From NCBI GenBank assembly GCA_030427925.1, contig JAUICJ010000010.1, positions 31,596 to 95,595 of the forward strand: a DNA stretch of 64,000 bases, given 5' to 3'. Positions 17,842 through 29,725 of the stretch are shown here, piece after piece. Both the position numbers and the translations under genes were made by a program. The notes under the pieces were generated by a model that saw only the letters and a list, made by a program, of their open reading frames with translations, was not told where the DNA came from and did not search any database. Origin of the DNA: Bacteroidia bacterium. Lineage in GTDB: Bacteria; Bacteroidota; Bacteroidia; Flavobacteriales_D; Sanyastnellaceae. The number at the start of each line of letters is the position of its first letter. Positions within the stretch are counted from its first letter, which is position 1.

Positions 17842-19103
17842 GGTGGTGGGATCGCGACGCGTGGCTTGAGCTGATGGCGGTGTTCGTCCAAAACCCCTTC
17901 CGCACCTTCCTCAGCGGGCTGGGGGTGGGGTGGGGCGTGTTCATGATCCTGATCACCGTCGGGGCATCGAACGGCTTGGAGGCTGGGGTGTCCAGTGATT
18001 TGGCCCGCTTCGTGCGCAACGGCATGTACCTCTGGACGCAATCCACGAGCATTCCCTACGAGGGCTACCGCCGCGGACGCTGGCTGGAAATGACGGTGGA
18101 CGACGCCGATTACCTGCGCGCGAACAGCCAAACCATGAAGGTCGTCGCCCCGCGCAACCAACTCGGGGGCTGGCAAGGTGCGAACAACGTCAGCCGCGGC
18201 TTGCGCACCGGTGCGTTCAACGTCTACGGCGACGTGCCCGAGTTCATCGAGATGGAGCCGCTCATCATCCGGGAAGGCCGCTACTTGAATCAAGCCGATC
18301 TCGATGAACTTCGGAAGGTGGCGGTCATCGGCGAGCGCGTGGCGGAACTCTTGTTCGCCCCAGGCGAGCGCATCATCGGCGAGCGGCTCGAAATTTCCGG
18401 CGTCTTCTTCACGGTGGTCGGCGTTTACGGCTCGCCGCTCACCGGAGACGACGCCGACGAGTCCGAGCAGAGCATTTTCATCCCGTTCACCACGTTCAAT
18501 CGAGCGTTCCACATGGGTGACCAAATCGGTTGGCTCAGCCTGATGTTCGACGAATCCGTGCACGCCGATTCGGCTGCCGCAGAGGTGATGACCTTGCTGA
18601 AGCGGCGCTTGCACGTCCACCCCGATGATCAGCGGGCGTTCGGGTACTGGACGACCGCAGAGGACTTCGAGGAAATGGAGACGGTGTTTGGGGCGTTTCG
18701 CATCGTGTCGTTCGTGTTCGGGGGATTGGCGTTGTTTGCGGGGGCAATCGGCATTGTGAACATCATGCTCATCACAGTAAAGGAGCGCACCCAGGAGCTC
18801 GGCATCCGCCGGGCTTTGGGGGCAACGCCCGCCACGGTGGTGCGCCAAATCATCGGAGAGACGTTGTTCCTGACGGCGCTATCAGGCCTCACGGGCATGT
18901 TGGCGGGCGTGGGAACGCTGGAGGGATTGAATCGTTTCCTTGCGGGAATGGGAGACTCGGGGAGCTTTCGCAACCCGGAGGTTTCCCTGAACGTGGTGCT
19001 CCTTTCGTTGGGGGTGTTGTTGGTGATGGGAGTTTTTGCAGGAATTTTACCAGCTTTGCGGGCCGTTGCCATTCGGCCTGTGGAGGCAATCAGATCGGAA
19101 TGA
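17838..19103 (+). CDS. ABC transporter permease, MacB/FtsX type (second of two)
   Basis: 421 residues, a tandem paralogue of the preceding gene with the same layout: N-terminal helix (about 18-40), periplasmic domain, then three helices with KERTQELGIRRALGATPATV. The ATG at 17838 overlaps the previous stop (ATGA) and its own stop overlaps the adaptor start in the same way, so the four genes are translationally coupled. Both permeases end RPVEA(L/I)R(A/S)E, which supports a gene duplication. Confidence 0.92.
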   Translation: MRWWDRDAWLELMAVFVQNPFRTFLSGLGVGWGVFMILITVGASNGLEAGVSSDLARFVRNGMYLWTQSTSIPYEGYRRGRWLEMTVDDADYLRANSQTMKVVAPRNQLGGWQGANNVSRGLRTGAFNVYGDVPEFIEMEPLIIREGRYLNQADLDELRKVAVIGERVAELLFAPGERIIGERLEISGVFFTVVGVYGSPLTGDDADESEQSIFIPFTTFNRAFHMGDQIGWLSLMFDESVHADSAAAEVMTLLKRRLHVHPDDQRAFGYWTTAEDFEEMETVFGAFRIVSFVFGGLALFAGAIGIVNIMLITVKERTQELGIRRALGATPATVVRQIIGETLFLTALSGLTGMLAGVGTLEGLNRFLAGMGDSGSFRNPEVSLNVVLLSLGVLLVMGVFAGILPALRAVAIRPVEAIRSE

Positions 19104-20218
19104 AAAAAGGAAGGATCATCGCATTGGTGGTGTTTGCGCTCGCGGTTTTGGCCGGCGGCATCTACACCTTGTTTTTCCTGAAGGCCAAAGAAGAAGCACC
19201 GAAAGCCACCTACGCCACAGCGTCTCCCGAGCGCGGTGACATCCGGCTGCTCACCATGGCCTCGGGAAGCATTCAACCCCGGCAGGAAATCCTCATCAAG
19301 CCGCAAATCTCAGGCATCGTTCGCTCCGTCCGGGTGGAGGCTGGTGACACGGTGCGCGCGGGGGATGTGCTGGCCGAGGTGATGGTCGTTCCGGACATGG
19401 GGGCGTTGTCGGCGGCCGAGGCGCGGCTGCAACGCGCCCGGATTGGGTTGGAAGACGCGACCATGAGTTACGAGCGCAACGCGTCACTGCTTGCCGATGG
19501 CGTTTTGTCCGAGGCGGCGTTCCAACCCTTTGCCACAGCGCGCCGCCAAGCGGAAGAAGAGGTCCTCGCCGCGGAGGATAACCTCCGGATCATTCAAGAC
19601 GGCGTGGCTTCCCGTTCCGGCCGAACCTCGAACACGCTGATCACATCCACCATCTCCGGCATGGTGCTCGACGTGCCCGTGCGCAAAGGAAACAGCGTGA
19701 TCGAAGCCAACAACTTCAACGAGGGAACGACCATTGCCAGCGTTGCCGACATGAGCGACCTCCTGTTCGTGGGCCAAATCGATGAAGGCGAAGTCGAAAA
19801 ACTGAAACCGGGCATGGAACTCATCCTGACCATCGGTGCGTTGGAAGGGGAGGATTACCGAGCGGACTTGGAGTACATCAGTCCCAAAGGCATCAAAGAA
19901 GGCGGGGCAATCCAATTCGAAATCAAGGCTGCCGTTCGGTTGGAGCCTGGCGAATTTCTCCGCGCGGGGTACTCGGCCACCGCGGAGGTGGTGCTCGAAG
20001 AACGCATTGATGTCCTGAAGATCAACGAGTCCCTCCTCCAATTTGACAACGGCAGTCCCTTCGTGGAAGTGGAAGTCGCTGCGGATCAGTACGAGCGAGT
20101 GGACGTGCAGTTGGGCCTTTCCGACGGATTGGAATCGGAAGTCCTGAGTGGCTTGAAAGGCGATGAGGCCATCAAAAAGTGGAACCAACCCCAATACGAA
20201 GGAAATGGCGCTGATTGA
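19100..20218 (+). CDS. HlyD/MacA-like periplasmic adaptor
   Basis: 372 residues. One N-terminal membrane helix (about 5-27) is followed by a barrel-sandwich/lipoyl half-motif (ILIKPQISGIVRSVRVEAGDTV), a helical hairpin rich in Ala/Glu/Arg (about 95-150), the second lipoyl half (TITSTISGMVLDVPVRKGNSV) and beta-barrel domains. It links the MacB-like permeases to an outer membrane channel. No TolC-like gene is in the window, so the channel must be encoded elsewhere. Confidence 0.92.
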   Translation: MKKGRIIALVVFALAVLAGGIYTLFFLKAKEEAPKATYATASPERGDIRLLTMASGSIQPRQEILIKPQISGIVRSVRVEAGDTVRAGDVLAEVMVVPDMGALSAAEARLQRARIGLEDATMSYERNASLLADGVLSEAAFQPFATARRQAEEEVLAAEDNLRIIQDGVASRSGRTSNTLITSTISGMVLDVPVRKGNSVIEANNFNEGTTIASVADMSDLLFVGQIDEGEVEKLKPGMELILTIGALEGEDYRADLEYISPKGIKEGGAIQFEIKAAVRLEPGEFLRAGYSATAEVVLEERIDVLKINESLLQFDNGSPFVEVEVAADQYERVDVQLGLSDGLESEVLSGLKGDEAIKKWNQPQYEGNGAD

Positions 20219-20960
20219 ATCCATGGAAAAGAGCGGAAACTGGTTGTTCCGTTGGCGGAGTTTCCTGCCGCTGGTTTTGTACGTGTTGGCCGTTCCGGTT
20301 GCCCTGTGGTTCCAAGACGGCGCGTCGCCTGATTTCCAGGCGACGGGTTGGTGGGCGGCGTGTTTGGGCGTGAGCTTTTTCGGGTTGCTCATCCGAGCCA
20401 TCACGATCGGCTACACCCCGCGGGGAACCTCGGGCCGAAACACGAGCGAAGGGCAGGTTGCGGAATCCTTGAACACCCGGGGAATCTACGGCATGGTTCG
20501 CCATCCCCTGTACCTCGGGAATTACTTCATGTGGATTGGCATCGTTCTTTTTGTTGGAAACCAATGGTTTACGTTCGTTGTTACCTTGCTTTTCTGGGTG
20601 TATTACGAGCGCATCATGTTCGCCGAGGAGGCGTTCCTACGGAGGAAATTCGGGGAGGTTTACCTGAAGTGGTCGGAGTCGACTCCGGCCTTTTTGCCCA
20701 AATTCAGCGGTTGGGTATCCCCCGGCGTGCGCTTCTCGTTGAAGAACGTGTTGAAGCGGGAGTACAATGGGTTTTTCGCGGTGTTTGTGAGCTTTGCGCT
20801 CATCGATGCGCTGCACGTTTACCGCATGGAGGGAACTGCAGGGTTATCCGACCATTGGACGATTTTAACGGCCGGTGCGGCTGGGGTGTTCCTCATCCTG
20901 CGCACGTTGAAAAAGCGCACGCGGGTGCTCGATGTGGAAGGGCGAGAATACGTGGCCTGA
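20205..20960 (+). CDS. ICMT/PEMT-like membrane methyltransferase
   Basis: 251 residues with about five hydrophobic helices. The motif GMVRHPLYLGNYFMWIG, followed by EEAFLRRKFGEVYLKW, is the SAM-binding signature of the isoprenylcysteine carboxyl / phospholipid methyltransferase superfamily. Relatives in Bacteroidota are sometimes called lipid A 1-phosphate methyltransferase, but the substrate here is not determined. It is the last gene of the export operon and overlaps the adaptor stop by 14 bp if ATG 20205 is used. ATG 20223 is the alternative. Confidence 0.78.
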   Translation: MALIESMEKSGNWLFRWRSFLPLVLYVLAVPVALWFQDGASPDFQATGWWAACLGVSFFGLLIRAITIGYTPRGTSGRNTSEGQVAESLNTRGIYGMVRHPLYLGNYFMWIGIVLFVGNQWFTFVVTLLFWVYYERIMFAEEAFLRRKFGEVYLKWSESTPAFLPKFSGWVSPGVRFSLKNVLKREYNGFFAVFVSFALIDALHVYRMEGTAGLSDHWTILTAGAAGVFLILRTLKKRTRVLDVEGREYVA

Positions 20961-20962
20961 AT

Positions 20963-24018
<3,056 letters not shown>

Positions 24019-24043
24019 TCACAAACGCACGGCACTCGACTAA

Positions 24044-24051
24044 CGAAAATA
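24044..24051 (-). promoter_or_regulatory. Promoter -7 element of gyrB
   Basis: TATTTTCG on the minus strand fits TAnnTTyG and lies 52 nt before the gyrB ATG, giving an ordinary leader of roughly 48 nt. Confidence 0.5.
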
Positions 24052-24093
24052 CGCGGAAAGCCGCAACGATTGGGGGATTTGGGGCGAAATCAG

Positions 24094-24119
24094 GGGGGTA
24101 TTTATCCACAGAAACCCCC
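24094..24119. promoter_or_regulatory. DnaA box TTATCCACA in the loop of an inverted repeat upstream of gyrB
   Basis: A perfect DnaA consensus nonamer occupies 24102-24110. It is flanked by GGGGGT (24094-24099) and ACCCCC (24114-24119), which can pair to leave the box in a 14-nt loop. A second near match, CTTTCCACA, is at 24122-24130. All lie in the 141-bp gap between the outer membrane gene and gyrB. The hairpin has no T-run, so it is not an obvious terminator. Confidence 0.5.
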
Positions 24120-24132
24120 ACCTTTCCACACC

Positions 24133-25857
24133 TTAGAACGCATAGGTGGCTCCGAATCGAGCTAGGAAGCCTTGAACCGGGTAGTTGTTCCACATTTGGT
24201 AACGACTTCCTACCAAGTTGGAGCACGTGATCCAGGCGCTCATGCGCTTGTTGTACAGGTACTCCAACTTGAGGTTGGCGTCCACAAACGCAGGCAACTC
24301 CCGCTGGGCCCCCAATCCTGCTGCGCCCAAGTCGACGCCCGCACCCGTTGCATCCTCCGATAGGGAAGCCGCACTGCGCGCTCCGACGACTTCCACGTTG
24401 GCATCCACCGTGAATTTGTCATGCCAGTTGTAATGGAGCCCGGCGCGCCACACCATGTTGGGCAAATTCCAAGCAGCGATTTGGCCGCGCGTTGCATAGG
24501 TCTTCAAATCCACCCCGCCGAACACCGTGAATGCATCGGAAATCATCAGCCGAGCATCGCCTCCGAGCGTAGAAACAGTCAGCGTATCGTAAAGGGCTGC
24601 AAATTGCGAACCGCCGATTGCATTCGAATCGTTTACAAAGTAGAGGTATTGCTCAAAGTGCTCCACCGAGAACCGCGCATGGTAATGGAAATGTGAGGTG
24701 ACGTGCCCGCGCAAGCCTGCCCGGAAATCGAAGCGGCGATAGGTGTTTTGAAGGTCCAATTCGGGGTTGGCATACGGGTTGTCTGCGAGCACCGTGGCCA
24801 ACCGGTTGTTTTCAACGTTTCCACCAATGCGGGCGTACGGCACCATGATTCCTTTCAAAACTTGCAAAGACGCCTCCGCTGTGGGGAACACTTGAAATGG
24901 ACGGTTACCGCGGGCATCCACGACGATCGCCGCTCCTAAAGAAGTCCGAAGCGCCCCTGAAGTTTTCACCACTTCCGGGTTCACGTTGAACACCACCTGA
25001 TCGGTGGAAGAAGTGGAGTCGATGCGGCGTCGGTTGAATGCACCATCCCAATTCAGCCGCATCTCGAGTCCATCGCGGTAGGTGGAGGCCAAACCCGAAG
25101 TCAATCCCGTATGCTCAGTCACTCCCGATTGCGCCCACAAGTGGCGGTAAGCCAAATCCGCTTCGATTGCCCAATCTCCGCTGTCCTTCCGAGTGGATTC
25201 CGAATGAACGGAAGCCCCCCAACGCCCGAAGCGCTCCCGCAATCGGTCATCCGCCATCACGGGCACTTCGGTCAACGAGTCCAACCCCAAATAGCTGATG
25301 CCTTGCTGCCCGACAAATCCCCGAAACGTCAACGTCTCTCGTTTCCAAAAGCGCTTTGCCCATGCATTCAACTCGCTGTTGCTGAAACGCTCTGGAATCG
25401 AGTCGCGTACGTCGAAACCGCCGTTGGACGACCGGTGCGTCCCGTGGAGGCCCCAGTTCGATTTCCGGTTCCTCAAATCCGTGAACGACAGCTCTGCCAC
25501 GGGGCTGACGTACATGCCAAACCCCAAGCGCGCGTACCCTCGGTACAGCAGCGGGAGGGGAGGGGTCACGTCCACCCGCTTCGCCTCGACGTATTCAAAC
25601 GTGGGCTCAACCACCATGCGCTTCGGCAAAAGTTCGTAGTTGAACACGGGTTTGTCCACGCCCAATTCGCGCAACGTAGGCCAAGCCAACAACTTGTGCG
25701 CATCCTGCAACAGCATTTCGCGGTTGCCGATGAAGGTCACGTCGAGGTTCAAGGTGTCACCTTGATTTTGGGCTTGGAGCGTGGACGTCCACCCCCCAGC
25801 CACCAAGTGGCTCACAAGTGCAAGCTTTCGCATCGTTCGGTTCATTCCGGTGTTCAT
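24133..25857 (-). CDS. Outer membrane beta-barrel protein (TonB-dependent receptor-like, no plug seen)
   Basis: 574 residues with a signal peptide ending STLQAQ. The body alternates polar and hydrophobic residues in strands, rich in Tyr/Trp/Arg, and the protein ends in Phe (RFGATYAF), as outer membrane barrels do. It is shorter than usual TonB receptors and I see no clear plug or TonB box. The gene follows the TPR protein with 5 bp between them, so the two are co-transcribed and probably function together in the envelope. ATG 25857 is preferred over an overlapping TTG at 25866. Confidence 0.78.
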   Translation of the reverse strand: MNTGMNRTMRKLALVSHLVAGGWTSTLQAQNQGDTLNLDVTFIGNREMLLQDAHKLLAWPTLRELGVDKPVFNYELLPKRMVVEPTFEYVEAKRVDVTPPLPLLYRGYARLGFGMYVSPVAELSFTDLRNRKSNWGLHGTHRSSNGGFDVRDSIPERFSNSELNAWAKRFWKRETLTFRGFVGQQGISYLGLDSLTEVPVMADDRLRERFGRWGASVHSESTRKDSGDWAIEADLAYRHLWAQSGVTEHTGLTSGLASTYRDGLEMRLNWDGAFNRRRIDSTSSTDQVVFNVNPEVVKTSGALRTSLGAAIVVDARGNRPFQVFPTAEASLQVLKGIMVPYARIGGNVENNRLATVLADNPYANPELDLQNTYRRFDFRAGLRGHVTSHFHYHARFSVEHFEQYLYFVNDSNAIGGSQFAALYDTLTVSTLGGDARLMISDAFTVFGGVDLKTYATRGQIAAWNLPNMVWRAGLHYNWHDKFTVDANVEVVGARSAASLSEDATGAGVDLGAAGLGAQRELPAFVDANLKLEYLYNKRMSAWITCSNLVGSRYQMWNNYPVQGFLARFGATYAF

Positions 25858-25862
25858 CGCAA

Positions 25863-28800
25863 TCAAGGTGTAGGGGTGTTCAGGGAATCCACGGGCAGCT
25901 CGGTTTCCGCCTCCTGCGCTTCTGCGGCATCGATTTCGGCCAACAGTTCCTTCGCCGCTTCAACCACCCAATCCACCTTAACGTAGTCCAAGATTTGCTG
26001 GGCCGTGGCGCGTGCTTGGAAGGTGTCGTTCATGCCCAAATAAACCTTACCGAGCAGAATGAAGCCTTTGTACTTCCATTCTTCATAAGCGGAGAAGCCG
26101 TCAATGAGTTCGAAAATCTCGAGCTCTGCGGCGTCGAACGCCGCTTCGTCAAAGGCGATTTTTGCGAGGAGGTATTTGCATTCAGCACCGCGCGCTCCGC
26201 CGAATTCCGCAACCTGCTCCAAATCCGGCCGCGCAGCGGTCCATTCGCCAGCGTCCACGTGCAATTTTCCGCGCCAGTAGTGCGCCGTGCGCCGAATGTC
26301 GTCCGGAGTGCCGGGATCCGCGATGACCTGATCGGCGTATGCCAACGCCTCCGCCTGCTCGCCGAGCAAGTAGTGGCATCGCATCAGACCGATGCGCGCC
26401 TCCAAGAGGTTTTCTTGCAACACGCTGACGGCTTCCAACGTCCGGTAGTAGCCTTGGGCCCCGACCAAATCCTGCGCCTTCCATGCGATGCTTGCCGCAG
26501 CGAGGGCACTGAGTTCTGTGAAATCATTCGTCGGGGTGCTCAAGACGGCGTCAAAGGCTGACCGCGCCTCTTCGGTTTGGTTCAAGTCCAACGCGCATTG
26601 CCCCCTGAAATACTGAGCTTCCGTGACGTGCCGGCCAGTGGGATACTGGCGCACGTATTCGGTCAAACGCACCACGGCCTTTCCACAATCCTTTTCGAGC
26701 GCCAATCCCACAGCGGCATCGTACAAACGGTCCTCAATTTCCGCACCATCCAATCCCACGCCCGAAGGCAGTTCGTCCAACAATCCGTTTTCGATGAGCA
26801 ACGGTTCCAGCACGTTGAACGCATCCCCAGCAATCGGGTCGTTTCCGTAGTCGTTTCGGATTTGGTCCCACAATTTGAGCACATCTTCATCCCGTCCTTG
26901 CTTCACCCCGATCAGGCACAAGTCCACGAGGGCGTATTTCGTCTTCGGCGATTGCGGGTGGTTGTTCAAAAGCGTTTCGAGCTGTTCTCGCGCCAGTTGC
27001 AGTTCGTTCAATTCAATGAGTGCACGCCCTGCTTCGTAGCGTGCTTCTGGAATGTAGCTCGAATTGGGCTCGTTCAGCATGAGGTCATTCAATGCGGCGA
27101 CTTGGGCTTCCAGGTTGTCCATGTAGCCGAGGCAAAGCGCTTGTTGAAAACGCGCATAGTCCGAGCCTTCACCAGCCCGTTCAATCACCTGCTTGTACGC
27201 ATCCGCGGCCTGGTCAAAGGATTTATTTGCATAGAAGCAATCTGCGGTTCTGAGGGTGGCGTCCAAGGTTCGTTTGGCATCGGTTCCATCGTCCACTTTG
27301 AGGTAGGAACGGAAGGCACTCAAGGCGTCGACGTACAGCTTGCGCTTGAACAAGGCGTAACCCCGCGCATATTCCGCATCGTCGTAATACGGGCTTTGAA
27401 AGGCCCCCGGGGAGGAATGGAAAGCGCTGTAGTGGCTGGTGGCCTCCGCGTAACGCTTGAGAAAATACCGCAATTCCCCTTGCCAAAAATGCGACTCCGC
27501 AGCGAGCTGTGCGTCCACAGGGTACGTGCGCACGTCTTCGAAATACCGATCCGCTTGTTCGTACTTGTTCGCTCGAAACAATTCCACGCCACGGTTGTAG
27601 GCCAACAGCTGGTAAGCGCGCTTCACACGAGCGTTCTTTTCATCGATGCGATTCAGCGCTTGCAGTGCCCGGGTGTAATCCTTTGAGGTCATGTACACTT
27701 CGAGCAGGAAGGCATAGGCTTCGTCGCGTCGGCTCGAGTTGGGGAACTCGTCGAGGTACCGCTCAAACGCCGTGATGGCATCGTCCAACGGGTTGTAGGA
27801 GAGTTCGAAGGCCAGTTTCGCATGGCTGAAGAGGGCGTCTTCTTTGATTTGCGCATCGAAGTCGAGGAGCGATGCCTCCCGGAATGCGGTCCTCGCTTTG
27901 TCCTTCTCGCCCAATTCGAGGTAGGCGTTGGCCATGTGGTAGAGCGCGTTTTGGGCCAATTCATCCTCCTCGCGCGTCACGAGGGCGAAGGCATTCAAGG
28001 CGTCGCGCCAGTCGCCACTTTGCATGCGAACGAAGCCCATTTGGTAAGCCAAATCCCGAGTCCGCTCTGCCCCCCGCGTCTCTTTCCAAGCCATCTCCAA
28101 ATGCGGCAAGGCCTCCGCAAACCGTTGCTTCCGATAATACGCATCGCCCAACAAACGCGCCACCTCCGGCTTGCGGTTCGCCTTCAACGGAGAATCCTCC
28201 GCAAACAACTTGGGCGCGTAAGCGATGAGTTCCTCGTATTGCTCGGTTTCGTGGAGCAATTGGGCGATGTAAATGGGGACCAAATCTGCGAAGTCCGGCT
28301 TCGTTTGCAGGGCTTGGAAGCCCTCGAGGGCGACTTGCGGTTGATCCCGCAGGTACGCAATGTGCGAGAAGTAATAACGGGCCGCATCCTGGAATGGACC
28401 GGTCGACTCGGCGACCTCAAACAAATCCACGCGGGCAGCGTCGTATTGTTCGCGCTCGAATTGGGCGTGCCCGCGCTTGAACTTCAGTTCCAGCAATTCA
28501 GCGGGATTCAGTTTGCGCTCTTCCACCGACTCGAACGCCTCGAGGGCCTCTTTCCAATCCCTCCTCGCGTAGTACAGATCAGCGAGTTCCCATCGCGCGG
28601 TTTGGGCAAACGGACTGTCCGGGAATTCCTCTACGAACGACGCAATCAGGTGGTCGGCGTTCGGGTGGTACAGGTAAACGGCGCACAATGCCCGCTTGAA
28701 CGCGGCCTCAATGTGCGCGTCGCTCCGCAATTCCCCCTGATCCATTTCATCCAAAAACGCCTCAAATCCTTGAAGAGCAAGGGCGTACTTCTCTTTGTTG

Positions 28801-28949
28801 AAGGCGTCTTGTGCCGACTCCCAAGCGACCCGTTGTGGGGATTCTCCCAAAGCGAATTGGGCAGAAACGTGCAGGGAGCAGCTGCACAAGGCCAGCAAAG
28901 CGCCTCCGAGAAGGGGCGATTTCAGTCGGGTAAGGGCGAAAATGCGCAT
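25863..28949 (-). CDS. Large secreted tetratricopeptide-repeat protein
   Basis: 1028 residues with a signal peptide whose LLALCSCS stretch holds possible lipobox cysteines, ending near HVSAQ. The rest is nearly all helical TPR-type repeats of about 34-38 residues, for example DAFNKEKYALALQGFEAFL and ADLYYARRDWKEALEAFESV, running to about residue 1000. It is probably a periplasmic or outer-membrane-associated scaffold. It precedes and is coupled to the barrel protein. No enzyme domain is seen. The biological role is not known. Confidence 0.85.
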   Translation of the reverse strand: MRIFALTRLKSPLLGGALLALCSCSLHVSAQFALGESPQRVAWESAQDAFNKEKYALALQGFEAFLDEMDQGELRSDAHIEAAFKRALCAVYLYHPNADHLIASFVEEFPDSPFAQTARWELADLYYARRDWKEALEAFESVEERKLNPAELLELKFKRGHAQFEREQYDAARVDLFEVAESTGPFQDAARYYFSHIAYLRDQPQVALEGFQALQTKPDFADLVPIYIAQLLHETEQYEELIAYAPKLFAEDSPLKANRKPEVARLLGDAYYRKQRFAEALPHLEMAWKETRGAERTRDLAYQMGFVRMQSGDWRDALNAFALVTREEDELAQNALYHMANAYLELGEKDKARTAFREASLLDFDAQIKEDALFSHAKLAFELSYNPLDDAITAFERYLDEFPNSSRRDEAYAFLLEVYMTSKDYTRALQALNRIDEKNARVKRAYQLLAYNRGVELFRANKYEQADRYFEDVRTYPVDAQLAAESHFWQGELRYFLKRYAEATSHYSAFHSSPGAFQSPYYDDAEYARGYALFKRKLYVDALSAFRSYLKVDDGTDAKRTLDATLRTADCFYANKSFDQAADAYKQVIERAGEGSDYARFQQALCLGYMDNLEAQVAALNDLMLNEPNSSYIPEARYEAGRALIELNELQLAREQLETLLNNHPQSPKTKYALVDLCLIGVKQGRDEDVLKLWDQIRNDYGNDPIAGDAFNVLEPLLIENGLLDELPSGVGLDGAEIEDRLYDAAVGLALEKDCGKAVVRLTEYVRQYPTGRHVTEAQYFRGQCALDLNQTEEARSAFDAVLSTPTNDFTELSALAAASIAWKAQDLVGAQGYYRTLEAVSVLQENLLEARIGLMRCHYLLGEQAEALAYADQVIADPGTPDDIRRTAHYWRGKLHVDAGEWTAARPDLEQVAEFGGARGAECKYLLAKIAFDEAAFDAAELEIFELIDGFSAYEEWKYKGFILLGKVYLGMNDTFQARATAQQILDYVKVDWVVEAAKELLAEIDAAEAQEAETELPVDSLNTPTP

Positions 28950-28953
28950 GGAA

Positions 28954-28961
28954 CGAAATTA
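28954..28961 (-). promoter_or_regulatory. Promoter -7 element of the TPR/barrel operon
   Basis: TAATTTCG on the minus strand fits TAnnTTyG and lies 4 nt before the ATG at 28949, predicting a leaderless message. Confidence 0.5.
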
Positions 28962-29065
28962 GCGTGGTGGCGCGCGCAGCGCAGGCCAAATGAACGAAGT
29001 TCTCAACGCCCTCATGTGCCTATTTCATGCCCGTTGCCCGTCAATTAACAGACGATGTGAAAGGC

Positions 29066-29094
29066 AAAAAAAAAGCGGCCTTGGCCGCTTTTTT
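29066..29094 (-). terminator. Rho-independent terminator after the DUF4920 gene
   Basis: GCGGCC (29075-29080) and GGCCGC (29083-29088) form a stem that extends through the flanking A-run and T-run. It lies 17 bp past the stop of the DUF4920 gene. The symmetric A/T tracts would let it work on either strand. Confidence 0.8.
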
Positions 29095-29111
29095 CTGAGA
29101 AAGAATACAAT

Positions 29112-29681
29112 TCAGTGAACGTGTCCTTCGTGATCGTGTTCGTGATCATGTTGGTGATCATGGTCTTCTTCCGCTTCAATGTGCCCCAGGATCTTCACCC
29201 CAGCCGCGGAAAACGCCAACTCATACTTCACCTCCGTGACCGCATCAATTTCTTCTTGACTGCGGTTCGCATCTTCGAGCAGGTGCTTCTGCAAATCCAC
29301 TGAAACCGTGTCGTTGTAGGCGGTTCCCGAAATGATTGCGCGTTTGCCTTCCATGCCCTTCTTCGGCACGAAAAACGCATGGTCCTTCATGTACACCATG
29401 ACCGGTTCTCCTTCCGGACCGCTCACGGACATCCAGCACCCCATCTTGGTGCAGGTTTCCACGATTTCCACTTCGAACTGCCCCTCCGCCTCGCCATGGG
29501 CAGCGAGCAATGCAGGCACTTCCGAAACGGCCTGAGGCGCATCAATTTCAAAGGCCTCACCGTAGCTCGTCCATTCGTCACTCGGGGTTGATGGTGCTGG
29601 CTGGGTTTCCGGCGCGGTTCCGCATCCGACCCAAAGGCCCACCGCAAGCATTGCTGGGGCCATGAATTTCAAGTTGTTCAT
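29112..29681 (-). CDS. DUF4920 lipoprotein with histidine-rich tail
   Basis: 189 residues. A lipoprotein signal ends LAVGLWVGC (lipobox WVGC, Cys near residue 20). The DUF4920 domain starts at WTSYGEAFEID and includes CTKMGCWMSV, MVYMKDHAFFVPK and GTAYND. The last 17 residues alternate His with Asp/Glu (HDHQHDHEHDHEG), a likely Zn/Cu/Ni-binding tail. The CxxxGC pair and the tail suggest metal handling in the periplasm, as an inference. The start at 29681 is supported by the signal peptide and by a promoter core 4 nt upstream. Confidence 0.85.
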   Translation of the reverse strand: MNNLKFMAPAMLAVGLWVGCGTAPETQPAPSTPSDEWTSYGEAFEIDAPQAVSEVPALLAAHGEAEGQFEVEIVETCTKMGCWMSVSGPEGEPVMVYMKDHAFFVPKKGMEGKRAIISGTAYNDTVSVDLQKHLLEDANRSQEEIDAVTEVKYELAFSAAGVKILGHIEAEEDHDHQHDHEHDHEGHVH

Positions 29682-29685
29682 GGCG

Positions 29686-29693
29686 CGAAAATA
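29686..29693 (-). promoter_or_regulatory. Promoter -7 element of the DUF4920 gene
   Basis: TATTTTCG on the minus strand lies 4 nt before the ATG at 29681, predicting a leaderless message. Confidence 0.5.
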
Positions 29694-29725
29694 AACACGA
29701 ATGCCATCTTTTAACGACACGCCCA

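Noticed and set aside
24044..24130. Chromosomal origin upstream of gyrB
   Set aside because: Only one perfect DnaA box is present, with no AT-rich unwinding region and no dnaA gene, so the site is reported only as a possible DnaA-binding element.
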